From positions 186,001 to 250,000 of the forward strand of contig JASBTI010000016.1 in assembly GCA_030148505.1 (NCBI GenBank): DNA of 64,000 bases, written 5' to 3'. The notes beneath the pieces were generated by a model, which was given only the letters and a program-made list of their open reading frames with translations, had not been told where the DNA came from and ran no database searches. A program made the position numbers and the translations under genes. This document shows positions 9,956 through 19,527 of the stretch, piece after piece (within the stretch, counting starts at the first letter, position 1; the number at the start of each line of letters is the position of its first letter). Source of the DNA: Rhodanobacter sp. GTDB taxonomy: Bacteria; Pseudomonadota; Gammaproteobacteria; Xanthomonadales; Rhodanobacteraceae.

Positions 9956-11133
9956 GTTCCGGAGCGGGGCAAGAGCAGCCCGTAGCGGATGCCGACGGAC
10001 AGCCACGCGTCGCCTCCGGGACAGACGTAGTTATTTCAGCGCCCCCAGCGGGAAAGCGCGGACGCAGGCTATATGTTGGCCGCGGCGTGTGGCGCCATCT
10101 GCGGGCGTCGCGGCTGGCGCTCAACGTTCTGCTGTTTCTGGCGTTGATGTATACCATCACCTTGACCAAGGCTCTGTTGATACCGCTGCTTTTGGCGGCG
10201 TTTCTCGGGCTGACCCTGAACCCGCTGGTCGCAGCTGGTTCGCGCCTGCACCTGCCGCGTTGGTTGAGTGCCAGTGTGTTGATGCTGGCATTGATCGCGG
10301 GACTCTCTGTGAGCATCACGCAGCTGACCCAGCCGGCGCTGGGGTGGTTTCACGGCGCACCGGCGGCCATTCGTCATTTCGTGCCGGCATTGAAGAAGAT
10401 GACCAAGCCGATCGAGGCCGCCAATCGAGCGACCCAGACCCTGGTCAATGCGCCGACTGGTCGCCGCGCCGCGCCACAGACTTCGACGTCACTGGCGATC
10501 AGCACCTGGGATGTGGTCTCCACGGCTCCGAAGGTGCTGGCGGCGGTACTCAGTGTGCTGCTGCTGGTGTTCTTCTTCTTGGTTTTTGGCGACTCGATGT
10601 TGCGACGGCTGGTAGAAATCACTCCCGGATTTGCCTATAAGCGGCATGCGGTGGCGATCGTGCGCGGTATCCAGACCGAGGTTTCCCGTTATCTACTGAC
10701 GGCGCTGTTGATCAATGCCGGCCTGGGTGCGGTCACCGCAACCATGCTGTGGCTATATCACATGCCCGATCCGCTGCTGTGGGGTGCCGTGGCGATGTTC
10801 GCCAATTTTGTCCCGTATGTAGGCGCGATCAGTACCGCGATTGTGCTGGCCCTGGTCGGCATGCTCAATGCCAACGATGCCAGTCTGCATGCCTTGCTGC
10901 CGGCGGTGACGTTTTCGGCCATCACCGTGATCGAGGGCAATCTGGTCACTCCGATGATCCAGGGCCGCAGCATGCGACTGAGCCCGATCGCCATCCTGCT
11001 ATGGCTGGTGGTGTGGGGCTGGTTGTGGGGAGTCCCCGGCGCCTTGCTGGCGGTGCCGATGCTGACTTGCACCAAGCTGATCGCCGAGCGCGTTCCCAGC
11101 TGGCATTGGTTTTCGTTGATCGTACAGCGCTGA
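9952..11133 (+). CDS. AI-2E family transporter
   Basis: Multi-TM; PYVGAISTAIVLALVGMLNAND, EGNLVTPMIQGRSMRLSPIAILLWLVVWGWLWGVPGALLAVPML. Confidence 0.93.
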   Translation: MSSGAGQEQPVADADGQPRVASGTDVVISAPPAGKRGRRLYVGRGVWRHLRASRLALNVLLFLALMYTITLTKALLIPLLLAAFLGLTLNPLVAAGSRLHLPRWLSASVLMLALIAGLSVSITQLTQPALGWFHGAPAAIRHFVPALKKMTKPIEAANRATQTLVNAPTGRRAAPQTSTSLAISTWDVVSTAPKVLAAVLSVLLLVFFFLVFGDSMLRRLVEITPGFAYKRHAVAIVRGIQTEVSRYLLTALLINAGLGAVTATMLWLYHMPDPLLWGAVAMFANFVPYVGAISTAIVLALVGMLNANDASLHALLPAVTFSAITVIEGNLVTPMIQGRSMRLSPIAILLWLVVWGWLWGVPGALLAVPMLTCTKLIAERVPSWHWFSLIVQR

Positions 11134-11146
11134 ACCGGCGTCTCAC

Positions 11147-11947
11147 TCAGCCGCCGGCGGGCACCAGCAACAGCAAGGCCACGCCAAAGGCGATGCGGTA
11201 AATCGCGAAGGGCGTAAAACGATGACTGCGGATGTAGCCAAGCAACCACTTGACCGCGACAAACGCCACGATCGCCGACACCACGAAGCCAACAACCAGT
11301 GCCGTCCAGTTTTCCTGCGCGGCTCCGCCGTTTCCGAGCACCTTCAGCAACTCGTAGCCGGTAGCGGCGTACATCGTCGGAATGCCGACCAGGAAAGCGA
11401 ATTCGGTGGCTGCCGCGCGATTGCTGGTACCGGCCAGCATGGCGGTGAAAATCGTCGCCGCCGAGCGCGAGGTACCCGGGAAAATACCCGCAACCATCTG
11501 TGCGATACCGACCAGGATCGCCACCTTCCAAGTCACCTCGCTGCGCTCGGGTTGCCGCGATGCCATTCGCTCGGCAGCCAGCATCCAGAAACCTCCGATC
11601 ACCAGCGCCCAGGCGATTGGGGTAACCGTGGCCGGCAGCTTGAAATGAAAGCGGGTGACGACAACAAAGCCAATCAGTGCGGTGATCATGAAGCTGACGA
11701 ACAGTTTCAGCAGATAGTCGCGGTTCGTCGGATCACGCCAGCGGGTGAACAGCTGCCAGATACGTTTCCAGTAGATCAGCGTCACCGCGAGGATGGCGCC
11801 AGCCTGAATACCGACATTGAATAGATCCGAGCGCGCGCCGAGACCAAACTTTTCGGCGATCAGCAAATGGCCGGTACTGGAAATTGGCAGGAATTCGGTG
11901 ATGCCTTCGATGATGCCAAGCAGGATGACATGAAGCAGATCACTCAC
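11147..11947 (-). CDS. uppP: Undecaprenyl-diphosphatase
   Basis: LLGIIEGITEFLPISSTGHLLIAE, GTSRSAATI motif. Confidence 0.97.
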   Translation of the reverse strand: MSDLLHVILLGIIEGITEFLPISSTGHLLIAEKFGLGARSDLFNVGIQAGAILAVTLIYWKRIWQLFTRWRDPTNRDYLLKLFVSFMITALIGFVVVTRFHFKLPATVTPIAWALVIGGFWMLAAERMASRQPERSEVTWKVAILVGIAQMVAGIFPGTSRSAATIFTAMLAGTSNRAAATEFAFLVGIPTMYAATGYELLKVLGNGGAAQENWTALVVGFVVSAIVAFVAVKWLLGYIRSHRFTPFAIYRIAFGVALLLLVPAGG

Positions 11948-12563
11948 GGGGGCCGGACCTTGGATAGGGAGCGACGCCAGCGTCGCCGGAAGGAGGCACG
12001 TAGCTTACGTGGTTGTATCGAACGCGCAACTGTTGCGGGCGCGGCTTCTGTCGGTGCGCGAGACATTGCCACAACAACGCCCTTTTTTTGTCCGCACACC
12101 GCCCTGAGTTCGTTGGCGCAGCTCCCGTGATGCTTGAGCCGGCGGCTATTGCCGCGGGTGCACAAGGTATATAACGACTGGTGATAAGGATCTTGGTGTC
12201 ATCCTATTGCAATGCAGCAATGATTGAGGCAGGATCAAGTTGCAGCAGGAGCCAGGGGAGTCGGAAGCAGGCAGCGATTATTACGCGCCCACCGCCTCCG
12301 TGACGCGGGGATTGGAATAGCGAAATTCGCGCGCCTTGGCGCAGGATTTCGCCGCCTCTCCTCTCCGCCTCCCTGTTGTCGGCTTTCGCTGAAGAGTACG
12401 AATTGCCAGACGCCGAGCGCTTGCCGAGCGCTTGCCGATCAGTCTGCTGAACCCTTTTCTATGTATCTGTTCCCGGCTGCCACGGCGCCGGGTTGTGGCG
12501 GGTTGCGTCCAGCTTTCAACGCCAGTGAGTATCTACCGCAAGCCATGGCGATGGTCTGTTTTG

Positions 12564-12593
12564 CATCAATAGACGTCTAGACGTCTATTGATG
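12564..12593. promoter_or_regulatory. 30-bp perfect palindrome with two tandem AGACGTCT (met-box-like) 8-mers
   Basis: CATCAATAGACGTCTAGACGTCTATTGATG equals its own reverse complement; 30 bp upstream of the porin ATG. Confidence 0.75.
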
Positions 12594-12623
12594 ATTTGCC
12601 GATTACAGCAGAGGAGCAAGTCG

Positions 12624-13776
<1,153 letters not shown>

Positions 13777-13797
13777 ATTCTGTCCAGCGAGGTTTCC

Positions 13798-15150
13798 ATG
13801 AAAGACCTTATGTCGTTCCGCCACGCGCGTGGCCTGCCGGCATGGATGCCGATATTGTTGCTGATCTGCCTGATGTTGCTGGCGCCAACCTCGTATGCCG
13901 CCGAGGCGGCTGCGCCTGTCGTGGACAAGGGCGATGTGGCGTGGATGTTGACCTCTACCTTGCTGGTGTTGTTGATGACGGTGCCCGGACTGGCTTTGTT
14001 TTATGGCGGGCTGGTCCGCTCAAAGAACGTGCTGTCGGTGCTGATGCAGGTGCTGACAGTCTTTTCGGTGATCGTGTTGCTGTGGATGATCTACGGCTAC
14101 ACGTTTGCCTTCGACAGCGGTAATGCTTTTATCGGCCATGCCGACAAGCTGTTCCTGCGCGGGGTCACCACGACATCGCTGGCGGACACCTTCACCGCGA
14201 CCGTGAAATTGCCGGAATTCGTGTTCATCGTGTTCCAGGCGACGTTTGCCGGTATCACCGGTGCCTTGATCGTCGGCGCGCTGGCGGAACGCATGAAGTT
14301 CGGCGCCGTGTTGCTGTTTTCGGTGCTCTGGTTCACCTTCGCCTACATTCCCATCGCCCACATGGTCTGGGGTCCGGGTGGCTTCATGCTGACGCGCGGC
14401 GCACTCGACTTCGCCGGTGGCACGGTGGTGCATATCAACGCGGGTATCGCCGGTCTCGTCGGCGCCTACCTGCTCGGCCCACGCATCGGTATCGGTCGCG
14501 AATCGATGAAGCCCCATAACCTGACCTTCACCATGATCGGCGCTTCGCTGCTGTGGGTCGGCTGGTTCGGCTTCAATGCCGGCTCCAATCTGGAGGCGAA
14601 TGCTGGCGCCGCGCTGGCGTTTATCAACACCTTGGTGGCCACGGCGGCAGCGGTGCTTGCATGGCTGGTAATCGAGCGCGTGCTCAAGGGCAAGCCGTCG
14701 ATGCTCGGCGGTGCCTCCGGCGCGGTGGCGGGTCTGGTCGCGATCACCCCGGCTTGCGGCACGGTTGGCCCGATGGGTTCGATCATCATCGGTGTGGTGG
14801 CCAGTGGGTTCTGCGTCTGGGGGGTCAGCGGCCTGAAGCGGCTGTTGAAGGCCGATGACGCGCTGGATGTGTTCGGCGTGCATGGCCTGGGCGGTATTGT
14901 CGGAGCCTTGTTGACCGGCATCTTCACGGCACCGGCTCTGGGCGGCACCGGTGCGGCGGATTTCTCCATGCTTCATCAACTGGGTATCCAGTCTCTCGGT
15001 GTTGGCGTGACCCTGGTCTGGAGCGGCGTGGTCTCGCTGATCTCCTACCTGATCGTCAGGGCCGTGTTCGGCAGCCTGCGGGTCACCGAGGAAGACGAGC
15101 ATCAAGGTCTCGACATCACCACGCATGGTGAAAGTGCCTACGAGGCGTAA
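13798..15150 (+). CDS. amtB: Ammonium transporter
   Basis: Signal peptide plus 11 TM; FYGGLVRSKNVLSVLMQ, DFAGGTVVHINAG, GVHGLGGIVGALLTG. Confidence 0.98.
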   Translation: MKDLMSFRHARGLPAWMPILLLICLMLLAPTSYAAEAAAPVVDKGDVAWMLTSTLLVLLMTVPGLALFYGGLVRSKNVLSVLMQVLTVFSVIVLLWMIYGYTFAFDSGNAFIGHADKLFLRGVTTTSLADTFTATVKLPEFVFIVFQATFAGITGALIVGALAERMKFGAVLLFSVLWFTFAYIPIAHMVWGPGGFMLTRGALDFAGGTVVHINAGIAGLVGAYLLGPRIGIGRESMKPHNLTFTMIGASLLWVGWFGFNAGSNLEANAGAALAFINTLVATAAAVLAWLVIERVLKGKPSMLGGASGAVAGLVAITPACGTVGPMGSIIIGVVASGFCVWGVSGLKRLLKADDALDVFGVHGLGGIVGALLTGIFTAPALGGTGAADFSMLHQLGIQSLGVGVTLVWSGVVSLISYLIVRAVFGSLRVTEEDEHQGLDITTHGESAYEA

Positions 15151-15155
15151 GATGC

Positions 15156-15190
15156 GACGGGTTCGCGGTGGCACGCGAACCCGTCTTTTG
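15156..15190 (+). terminator. Rho-independent terminator after amtB
   Basis: GACGGGTTCGCG-gtggca-CGCGAACCCGTC followed by TTTTG. Confidence 0.88.
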
Positions 15191-15205
15191 TTTCATTTTG
15201 GTGCA
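15189..15205. promoter_or_regulatory. NtrC-like binding site upstream of glnA
   Basis: TGTTTCA-TTT-TGGTGCA against TGCACYA-N3-TGGTGCA; right half perfect, left half 4/7; about 130 bp upstream of predicted TSS. Confidence 0.5.
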
Positions 15206-15301
15206 AAGAAGCGGCGTCTCTTGCCCATGTATGATGCGTAAAGACCGTCTTCATACACGCCGTGAAACGGCAAGCTGCTGTTTGAAAACAATTTCACGGG
15301 G

Positions 15302-15317
15302 TGGCACGGACTTTGCC
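15302..15317 (+). promoter_or_regulatory. Sigma-54 (-24/-12) promoter of glnA
   Basis: TGGCACGGACTTTGCC against TGGCACGNNNNTTGCW with exact spacing; 35 nt upstream of the glnA ATG. Confidence 0.85.
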
Positions 15318-15352
15318 AATAACGTCACGTCACTCACAGCCGAGGTTGTTCT

Positions 15353-16762
15353 ATGTCCGCCCAGAAAGTGCTCGATCTCATCCAGGAACACGAGGTCGAA
15401 TTCGTCGACTTCCGTTTTGCCGACATTCTCGGCGTGCACCACCATGTCAGTTTCCCGGCTCACGCCATCGATGAGTCGACCTTCGAGGACGGCAAGATGT
15501 TCGACGGCTCGTCGATTTCGGGCTGGAAGGGCATCAACGAGTCGGACATGGTGCTGATGCCCGATCCGGACACCGCGTATCTCGATCCGTTCAGCGCCCA
15601 CACGCTGCTGGTGTTGCATTGCGACGTACTTGAGCCGTCGACGATGCAGGCCTACGGGCGCGATCCCCGCTCGATCGCCAAGCGCGGTGAGGCCTACCTC
15701 AAGTCCACCGGTGTGGCTGATACCGCGTTCTTCGGTCCCGAACCGGAATTCTTCATCTTCGATTCGGTGCGCTGGCAGAACGATATGGGCCGCGTGTTCT
15801 ACGAGATCGAGTCCGAGGAGGCGCACTGGAGTTCGCGCAACAAGTACGACGAGGGCAATACTGGTCATCGTCCGGGCGTGAAGGGCGGCTATTTCCCGGT
15901 CAGTCCGGTCGACTCGCTCGGTGACCTGCGTGCCGACATGTGCAAGGTGCTGGAGTCGCTGGGTCAGACGGTGGAGGTGCATCACCACGAGGTAGCAAAT
16001 GCCGGCCAGTGCGAAATCGGCGTCAAGTTCAATACCCTGGTGAAGAAGGCCGACGAGCTGATCACCATGAAGTACGTCGTCAAGAACGTGGCCCACCAGA
16101 ACGGCAAGACCGTCACCTTCATGCCCAAGCCGATCGTCGGCGATAACGGCAGCGGCATGCATGTGCATCAATCGTTGTCCAAAGACGGTACCAACCTGTT
16201 CGCCGGCGATCTTTACGGTGGTCTGAGCCAGACCGCGCTGTGGTACATCGGCGGCATCTTCAAGCATGCCAAGGCAATCAACGCGTTCTCCAATGCCACC
16301 ACCAACAGCTACAAGCGCCTGGTGCCGGGTTTCGAGGCGCCGGTGATGCTGGCTTACTCCGCCCGCAACCGCTCGGCCAGTTGCCGCATCCCCTATGTGG
16401 CCAGCCCCAAGGGCCGCCGCATCGAGGTGCGCTTCCCCGATCCGATGCAGTCCGGTTACCTCACCTTTACCGCACTGATGATGGCCGGGTTGGACGGCAT
16501 CCTCAACAAGATCGATCCGGGTGCACCGGCCGACAAGGATCTGTACGACCTGCCGCCGGAAGAAGAGAAGAATATCCCCCAGGTGTGTTCCAGCCTTGAC
16601 GCGGCGCTGGAGGCACTCGACAAGGATCGCGACTTCCTCAAGGCCGGTGGCGTGTTTACCGACGACTTCATCGACGCCTATATCGAATTGAAGATGAAGG
16701 AAGTCACCCGCTACCGTGCCAGCACCCATCCGTTGGAGTTCCAGATGTATTACGCGGGTTGA
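15353..16762 (+). CDS. glnA: Type I glutamine synthetase
   Basis: [30 protein letters not shown], adenylylation loop [11 protein letters not shown]. Confidence 0.98.
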   Translation: MSAQKVLDLIQEHEVEFVDFRFADILGVHHHVSFPAHAIDESTFEDGKMFDGSSISGWKGINESDMVLMPDPDTAYLDPFSAHTLLVLHCDVLEPSTMQAYGRDPRSIAKRGEAYLKSTGVADTAFFGPEPEFFIFDSVRWQNDMGRVFYEIESEEAHWSSRNKYDEGNTGHRPGVKGGYFPVSPVDSLGDLRADMCKVLESLGQTVEVHHHEVANAGQCEIGVKFNTLVKKADELITMKYVVKNVAHQNGKTVTFMPKPIVGDNGSGMHVHQSLSKDGTNLFAGDLYGGLSQTALWYIGGIFKHAKAINAFSNATTNSYKRLVPGFEAPVMLAYSARNRSASCRIPYVASPKGRRIEVRFPDPMQSGYLTFTALMMAGLDGILNKIDPGAPADKDLYDLPPEEEKNIPQVCSSLDAALEALDKDRDFLKAGGVFTDDFIDAYIELKMKEVTRYRASTHPLEFQMYYAG

Positions 16763-16799
16763 TCGCAGGCCGTGCCGGCTGCCGTGCCATCGCGAATGT

Positions 16800-16837
16800 G
16801 AAAGAGCAACGGGCGCATTGGCGCCCGTTGCTCTTTC
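16800..16837. terminator. Strong hairpin / terminator downstream of glnA
   Basis: 17-bp perfect stem GAAAGAGCAACGGGCGC-attg-GCGCCCGTTGCTCTTTC. Confidence 0.85.
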
Positions 16838-16923
16838 AGCGCCACGCAACAACCCGTCGCGGTCAGTGTATGGGGCGCGATCTCCACGCTGACCGGCAAG
16901 GTGCGGTCGGCAGTGTCGCCGGA

Positions 16924-16959
16924 TTGCACCAACACAAGGCAATGACCATGATGGTGCAA
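16924..16959. promoter_or_regulatory. Pair of NtrC-type half-sites overlapping the ntrB start
   Basis: TTGCACCA (16924-16931) and TGGTGCAA (16952-16959), the latter abutting the ntrB ATG. Confidence 0.55.
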
Positions 16960-17966
16960 TGAGCGACCAAGACTGGCGAACATGGGCAGAGCAGATGACG
17001 ACCGGCCTGGCCCTGGTCGACGGTGAGCTGCGCCTGCAGTGGATCAATCCCGCCCTGGCGGAGTGGTTGCAGTTGGGGCCGCGCAGTGCGGTGGGACAGT
17101 CCCTGGGCGCGTTGTTGAGTGACCCGGATCTGCCGCGGCAAGCGCGCCGCGTTCTCGCCGAGCAGTTTCCAATGCAGTGGCGTGGGGTGGTGCTGACTGC
17201 GGTCAATGGCACGGAAATGCGCGTGGATCTTGCCTTGCAGCCGTTCGAGCAGGGGCTGTTGCTGGAGGTCCATGCCCTCGCCGAACCGGCGTCGACCGAC
17301 TCGCCGCTGTCAGCTACCTTGCGCGGCTTCGCGCACGAGGTAAAGAATCCGCTGGCGGGGTTGCGGGGGGCCGCGCAGCTTTTGCAGCGACGCGTCGATG
17401 GTGAGGACCTGCGGTCATTGGCCGGCTTGATCATCGATGAGGCCGATCGACTTGGCGCGCTGGCGAACCGCTTGCTGCATCACGACGGCGCGGCGCGACT
17501 GGGGCCGGTCAACATCCATCATCTGCTGCAACGTCTGACCGACCTGCTGCAAGCCGAACCGTCGCCGCCGCAGCTCCATGGCGACTATGACCCCAGCGTG
17601 CCCGATCTGCTGGGTGATGCCGATCGCCTGCAGCAAATCCTGCTGAATCTGGTGCGCAATGCAGCGCAAGCCGGTGCGCGTACGCTCACCTTGCGCACCC
17701 GGGTTGAGCACGGAGTACGCGTGGGCGAGCGGGTACTGCGCATGGCTTTGCGACTGGACGTGATCGATGATGGCGCAGGTGTGCCGCCGGCCCTGCGCGA
17801 GAGCCTGTTCCAGCCGCTGGTGTCCGGGCGTGCCGATGGCAGCGGGCTGGGTCTGGCGCTGTCGCGCGAGATTGCCCACGATCATGGCGGTGATCTGCGT
17901 CATGCCAGCCGTGACGGCGAAACCGTCTTTTCCCTGTACCTGCCGCTGGAGCGCGCGCATGAATGA
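16959..17966 (+). CDS. ntrB: Nitrogen regulation sensor histidine kinase NtrB (GlnL)
   Basis: PAS domain, H-box RGFAHEVKNPLAGLRGAAQLL, DDGAGVPPALRESLFQPLVSGRADGSGLGLALSREI. Confidence 0.95.
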   Translation: MSDQDWRTWAEQMTTGLALVDGELRLQWINPALAEWLQLGPRSAVGQSLGALLSDPDLPRQARRVLAEQFPMQWRGVVLTAVNGTEMRVDLALQPFEQGLLLEVHALAEPASTDSPLSATLRGFAHEVKNPLAGLRGAAQLLQRRVDGEDLRSLAGLIIDEADRLGALANRLLHHDGAARLGPVNIHHLLQRLTDLLQAEPSPPQLHGDYDPSVPDLLGDADRLQQILLNLVRNAAQAGARTLTLRTRVEHGVRVGERVLRMALRLDVIDDGAGVPPALRESLFQPLVSGRADGSGLGLALSREIAHDHGGDLRHASRDGETVFSLYLPLERAHE

Positions 17967-18028
17967 TCCGTGCATTTCCATGGCGATGATGCGGCCGCCG
18001 CCGGCAAATCCTCCGCCCACCGGCCGAA

Positions 18029-19432
18029 ATGTTGCTGGAGACCGCCGTGACTGAAGAAATCTGGATCGTCGACGATGACCGCGGGGTGCGTCTGGTCCTC
18101 GCCGAAGCCCTGCGTGACGCCGGCCTCGCCGTGCGCGAATTCGGCGAAGCCGCGACCGCCAGGGTAGCCTTGAGCGAGGGACGTCCCGCCTTGCTGGTCA
18201 CCGATGTGCGGATGCCGGGCGAGAGTGGGCTGGACTTGTTGGTCGACCTGCAGGCGCGGGGCATCGGGCCGGTTATCGTGATGAGTGCTTACACCGACGT
18301 GGCGACCACGGCGGCGGCGTATCGTGCGGGTGCGGTGGATTACCTGGCCAAGCCGTTCGACCTGGACAAAGCCGTGGCGACGGTGCAGCGGGCCCTGGTC
18401 AGTGCCTCGTCGCCGACGCTGCCGGAGACCAAGGCGCCGATGCCGGAGCACACGCTGCTGGGAGAAAGTGCGCCGATGCGGGAAGTATTCCGGTTGATTG
18501 GTCGGGTGGCCGCCAGCGACCTCAATGTGCTGGTCACCGGCGAGACCGGTACCGGCAAGGAACTGGTTGCGCGCGCCTTGCATAACGAAAGCGTGCGGCG
18601 GGAGCGGCCTTTCGTGGCGCTGAACACCGCAGCGATTCCAAGCGAGCTGCTGGAGAGCGAGCTGTTTGGTCACGAGGCCGGTGCATTCACGGGTGCCACC
18701 CGTCGCGTCGCCGGGCGCTTCGAACAGGCTGAGGGTGGCACCTTGTTTCTGGATGAAATTGGCGACATGCCGCTGGCCTTGCAGACGCGCCTGTTGCGCG
18801 TGCTGGCCGGTGGCGAGTTTTACCGCGTCGGTGGTAGGGAATTGATTCGCGGCAATGTGCGTATCGTCGCCGCGACCCATCAGGACCTCGACGCCTGCGT
18901 GCTGGCCGGCCGTTTCCGCGCCGACCTGAAACATCGGCTCGATGTGGTGCGCATCGAGCTGCCGGCATTGCGCACGCGCCGCAGCGACATCCCGTTGCTG
19001 GCACAGCACTTCCTCGCCAGCACGGCTCGCGAGTTGAAATTGCCGCCTAAACGCTTTTCCCGTGCGGCGCTGAAACTGATTGCCCAGCGTGACTTCCCTG
19101 GCAATGTCCGCGAGCTCGAAAACCTTTGCCGCCGTTTGGTGGTTATTGCCCCAGGTGCCGAAATCCTGCCAGCCGATCTGGGTGTCGCGCCACCGGCCGA
19201 CAGCGGTGGCGGGGAGTGGACCGATGCGCTGCGCGAGTGGGCCCTGGCGGCGTTGCAGCACGACGAAGCGGCGATCCATGCGCGGGCCCGTGAAGCACTC
19301 GATCAAACCTTGCTGCAGGCGGCGCTGCAGATCACCGAGGGTCACCGTCAGCACGCCGCCCTGGCGTTGGGCGTCGGCCGCAACACGCTGACCCGAAAGC
19401 TGGGTGCATCGCGTACCCGGCGCAAGCGCTGA
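18029..19432 (+). CDS. ntrC: Nitrogen regulation response regulator NtrC (GlnG); start may be the GTG at 18047
   Basis: Receiver ([11 protein letters not shown]), sigma-54 activator [25 protein letters not shown]-terminal Fis-type HTH. Confidence 0.95.
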   Translation: MLLETAVTEEIWIVDDDRGVRLVLAEALRDAGLAVREFGEAATARVALSEGRPALLVTDVRMPGESGLDLLVDLQARGIGPVIVMSAYTDVATTAAAYRAGAVDYLAKPFDLDKAVATVQRALVSASSPTLPETKAPMPEHTLLGESAPMREVFRLIGRVAASDLNVLVTGETGTGKELVARALHNESVRRERPFVALNTAAIPSELLESELFGHEAGAFTGATRRVAGRFEQAEGGTLFLDEIGDMPLALQTRLLRVLAGGEFYRVGGRELIRGNVRIVAATHQDLDACVLAGRFRADLKHRLDVVRIELPALRTRRSDIPLLAQHFLASTARELKLPPKRFSRAALKLIAQRDFPGNVRELENLCRRLVVIAPGAEILPADLGVAPPADSGGGEWTDALREWALAALQHDEAAIHARAREALDQTLLQAALQITEGHRQHAALALGVGRNTLTRKLGASRTRRKR

Positions 19433-19527
19433 TCTGCGCCGTCCCGGATCAGCAACGTCAGTTGCGCATGCCGGACGTCAGCCCGGTATCAGCCTCACCG
19501 CCAAGGCGGCTTCACCCGTGCCGCGCT

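Noticed and set aside
12224-12580. 118-aa plus-strand ORF in the uppP-porin intergenic region
   Set aside because: No coding-like pattern or recognisable family; contains a short local duplication (GAGCGCTTGCC twice) and overlaps the regulatory palindrome
14020-15174. 384-aa minus-strand ORF opposite amtB
   Set aside because: Antisense shadow ORF rich in His, Gln and Asp
15251-17434. 727-aa minus-strand ORF opposite glnA and ntrB
   Set aside because: Antisense to two confidently identified genes; Arg/His-rich composition typical of spurious high-GC frames
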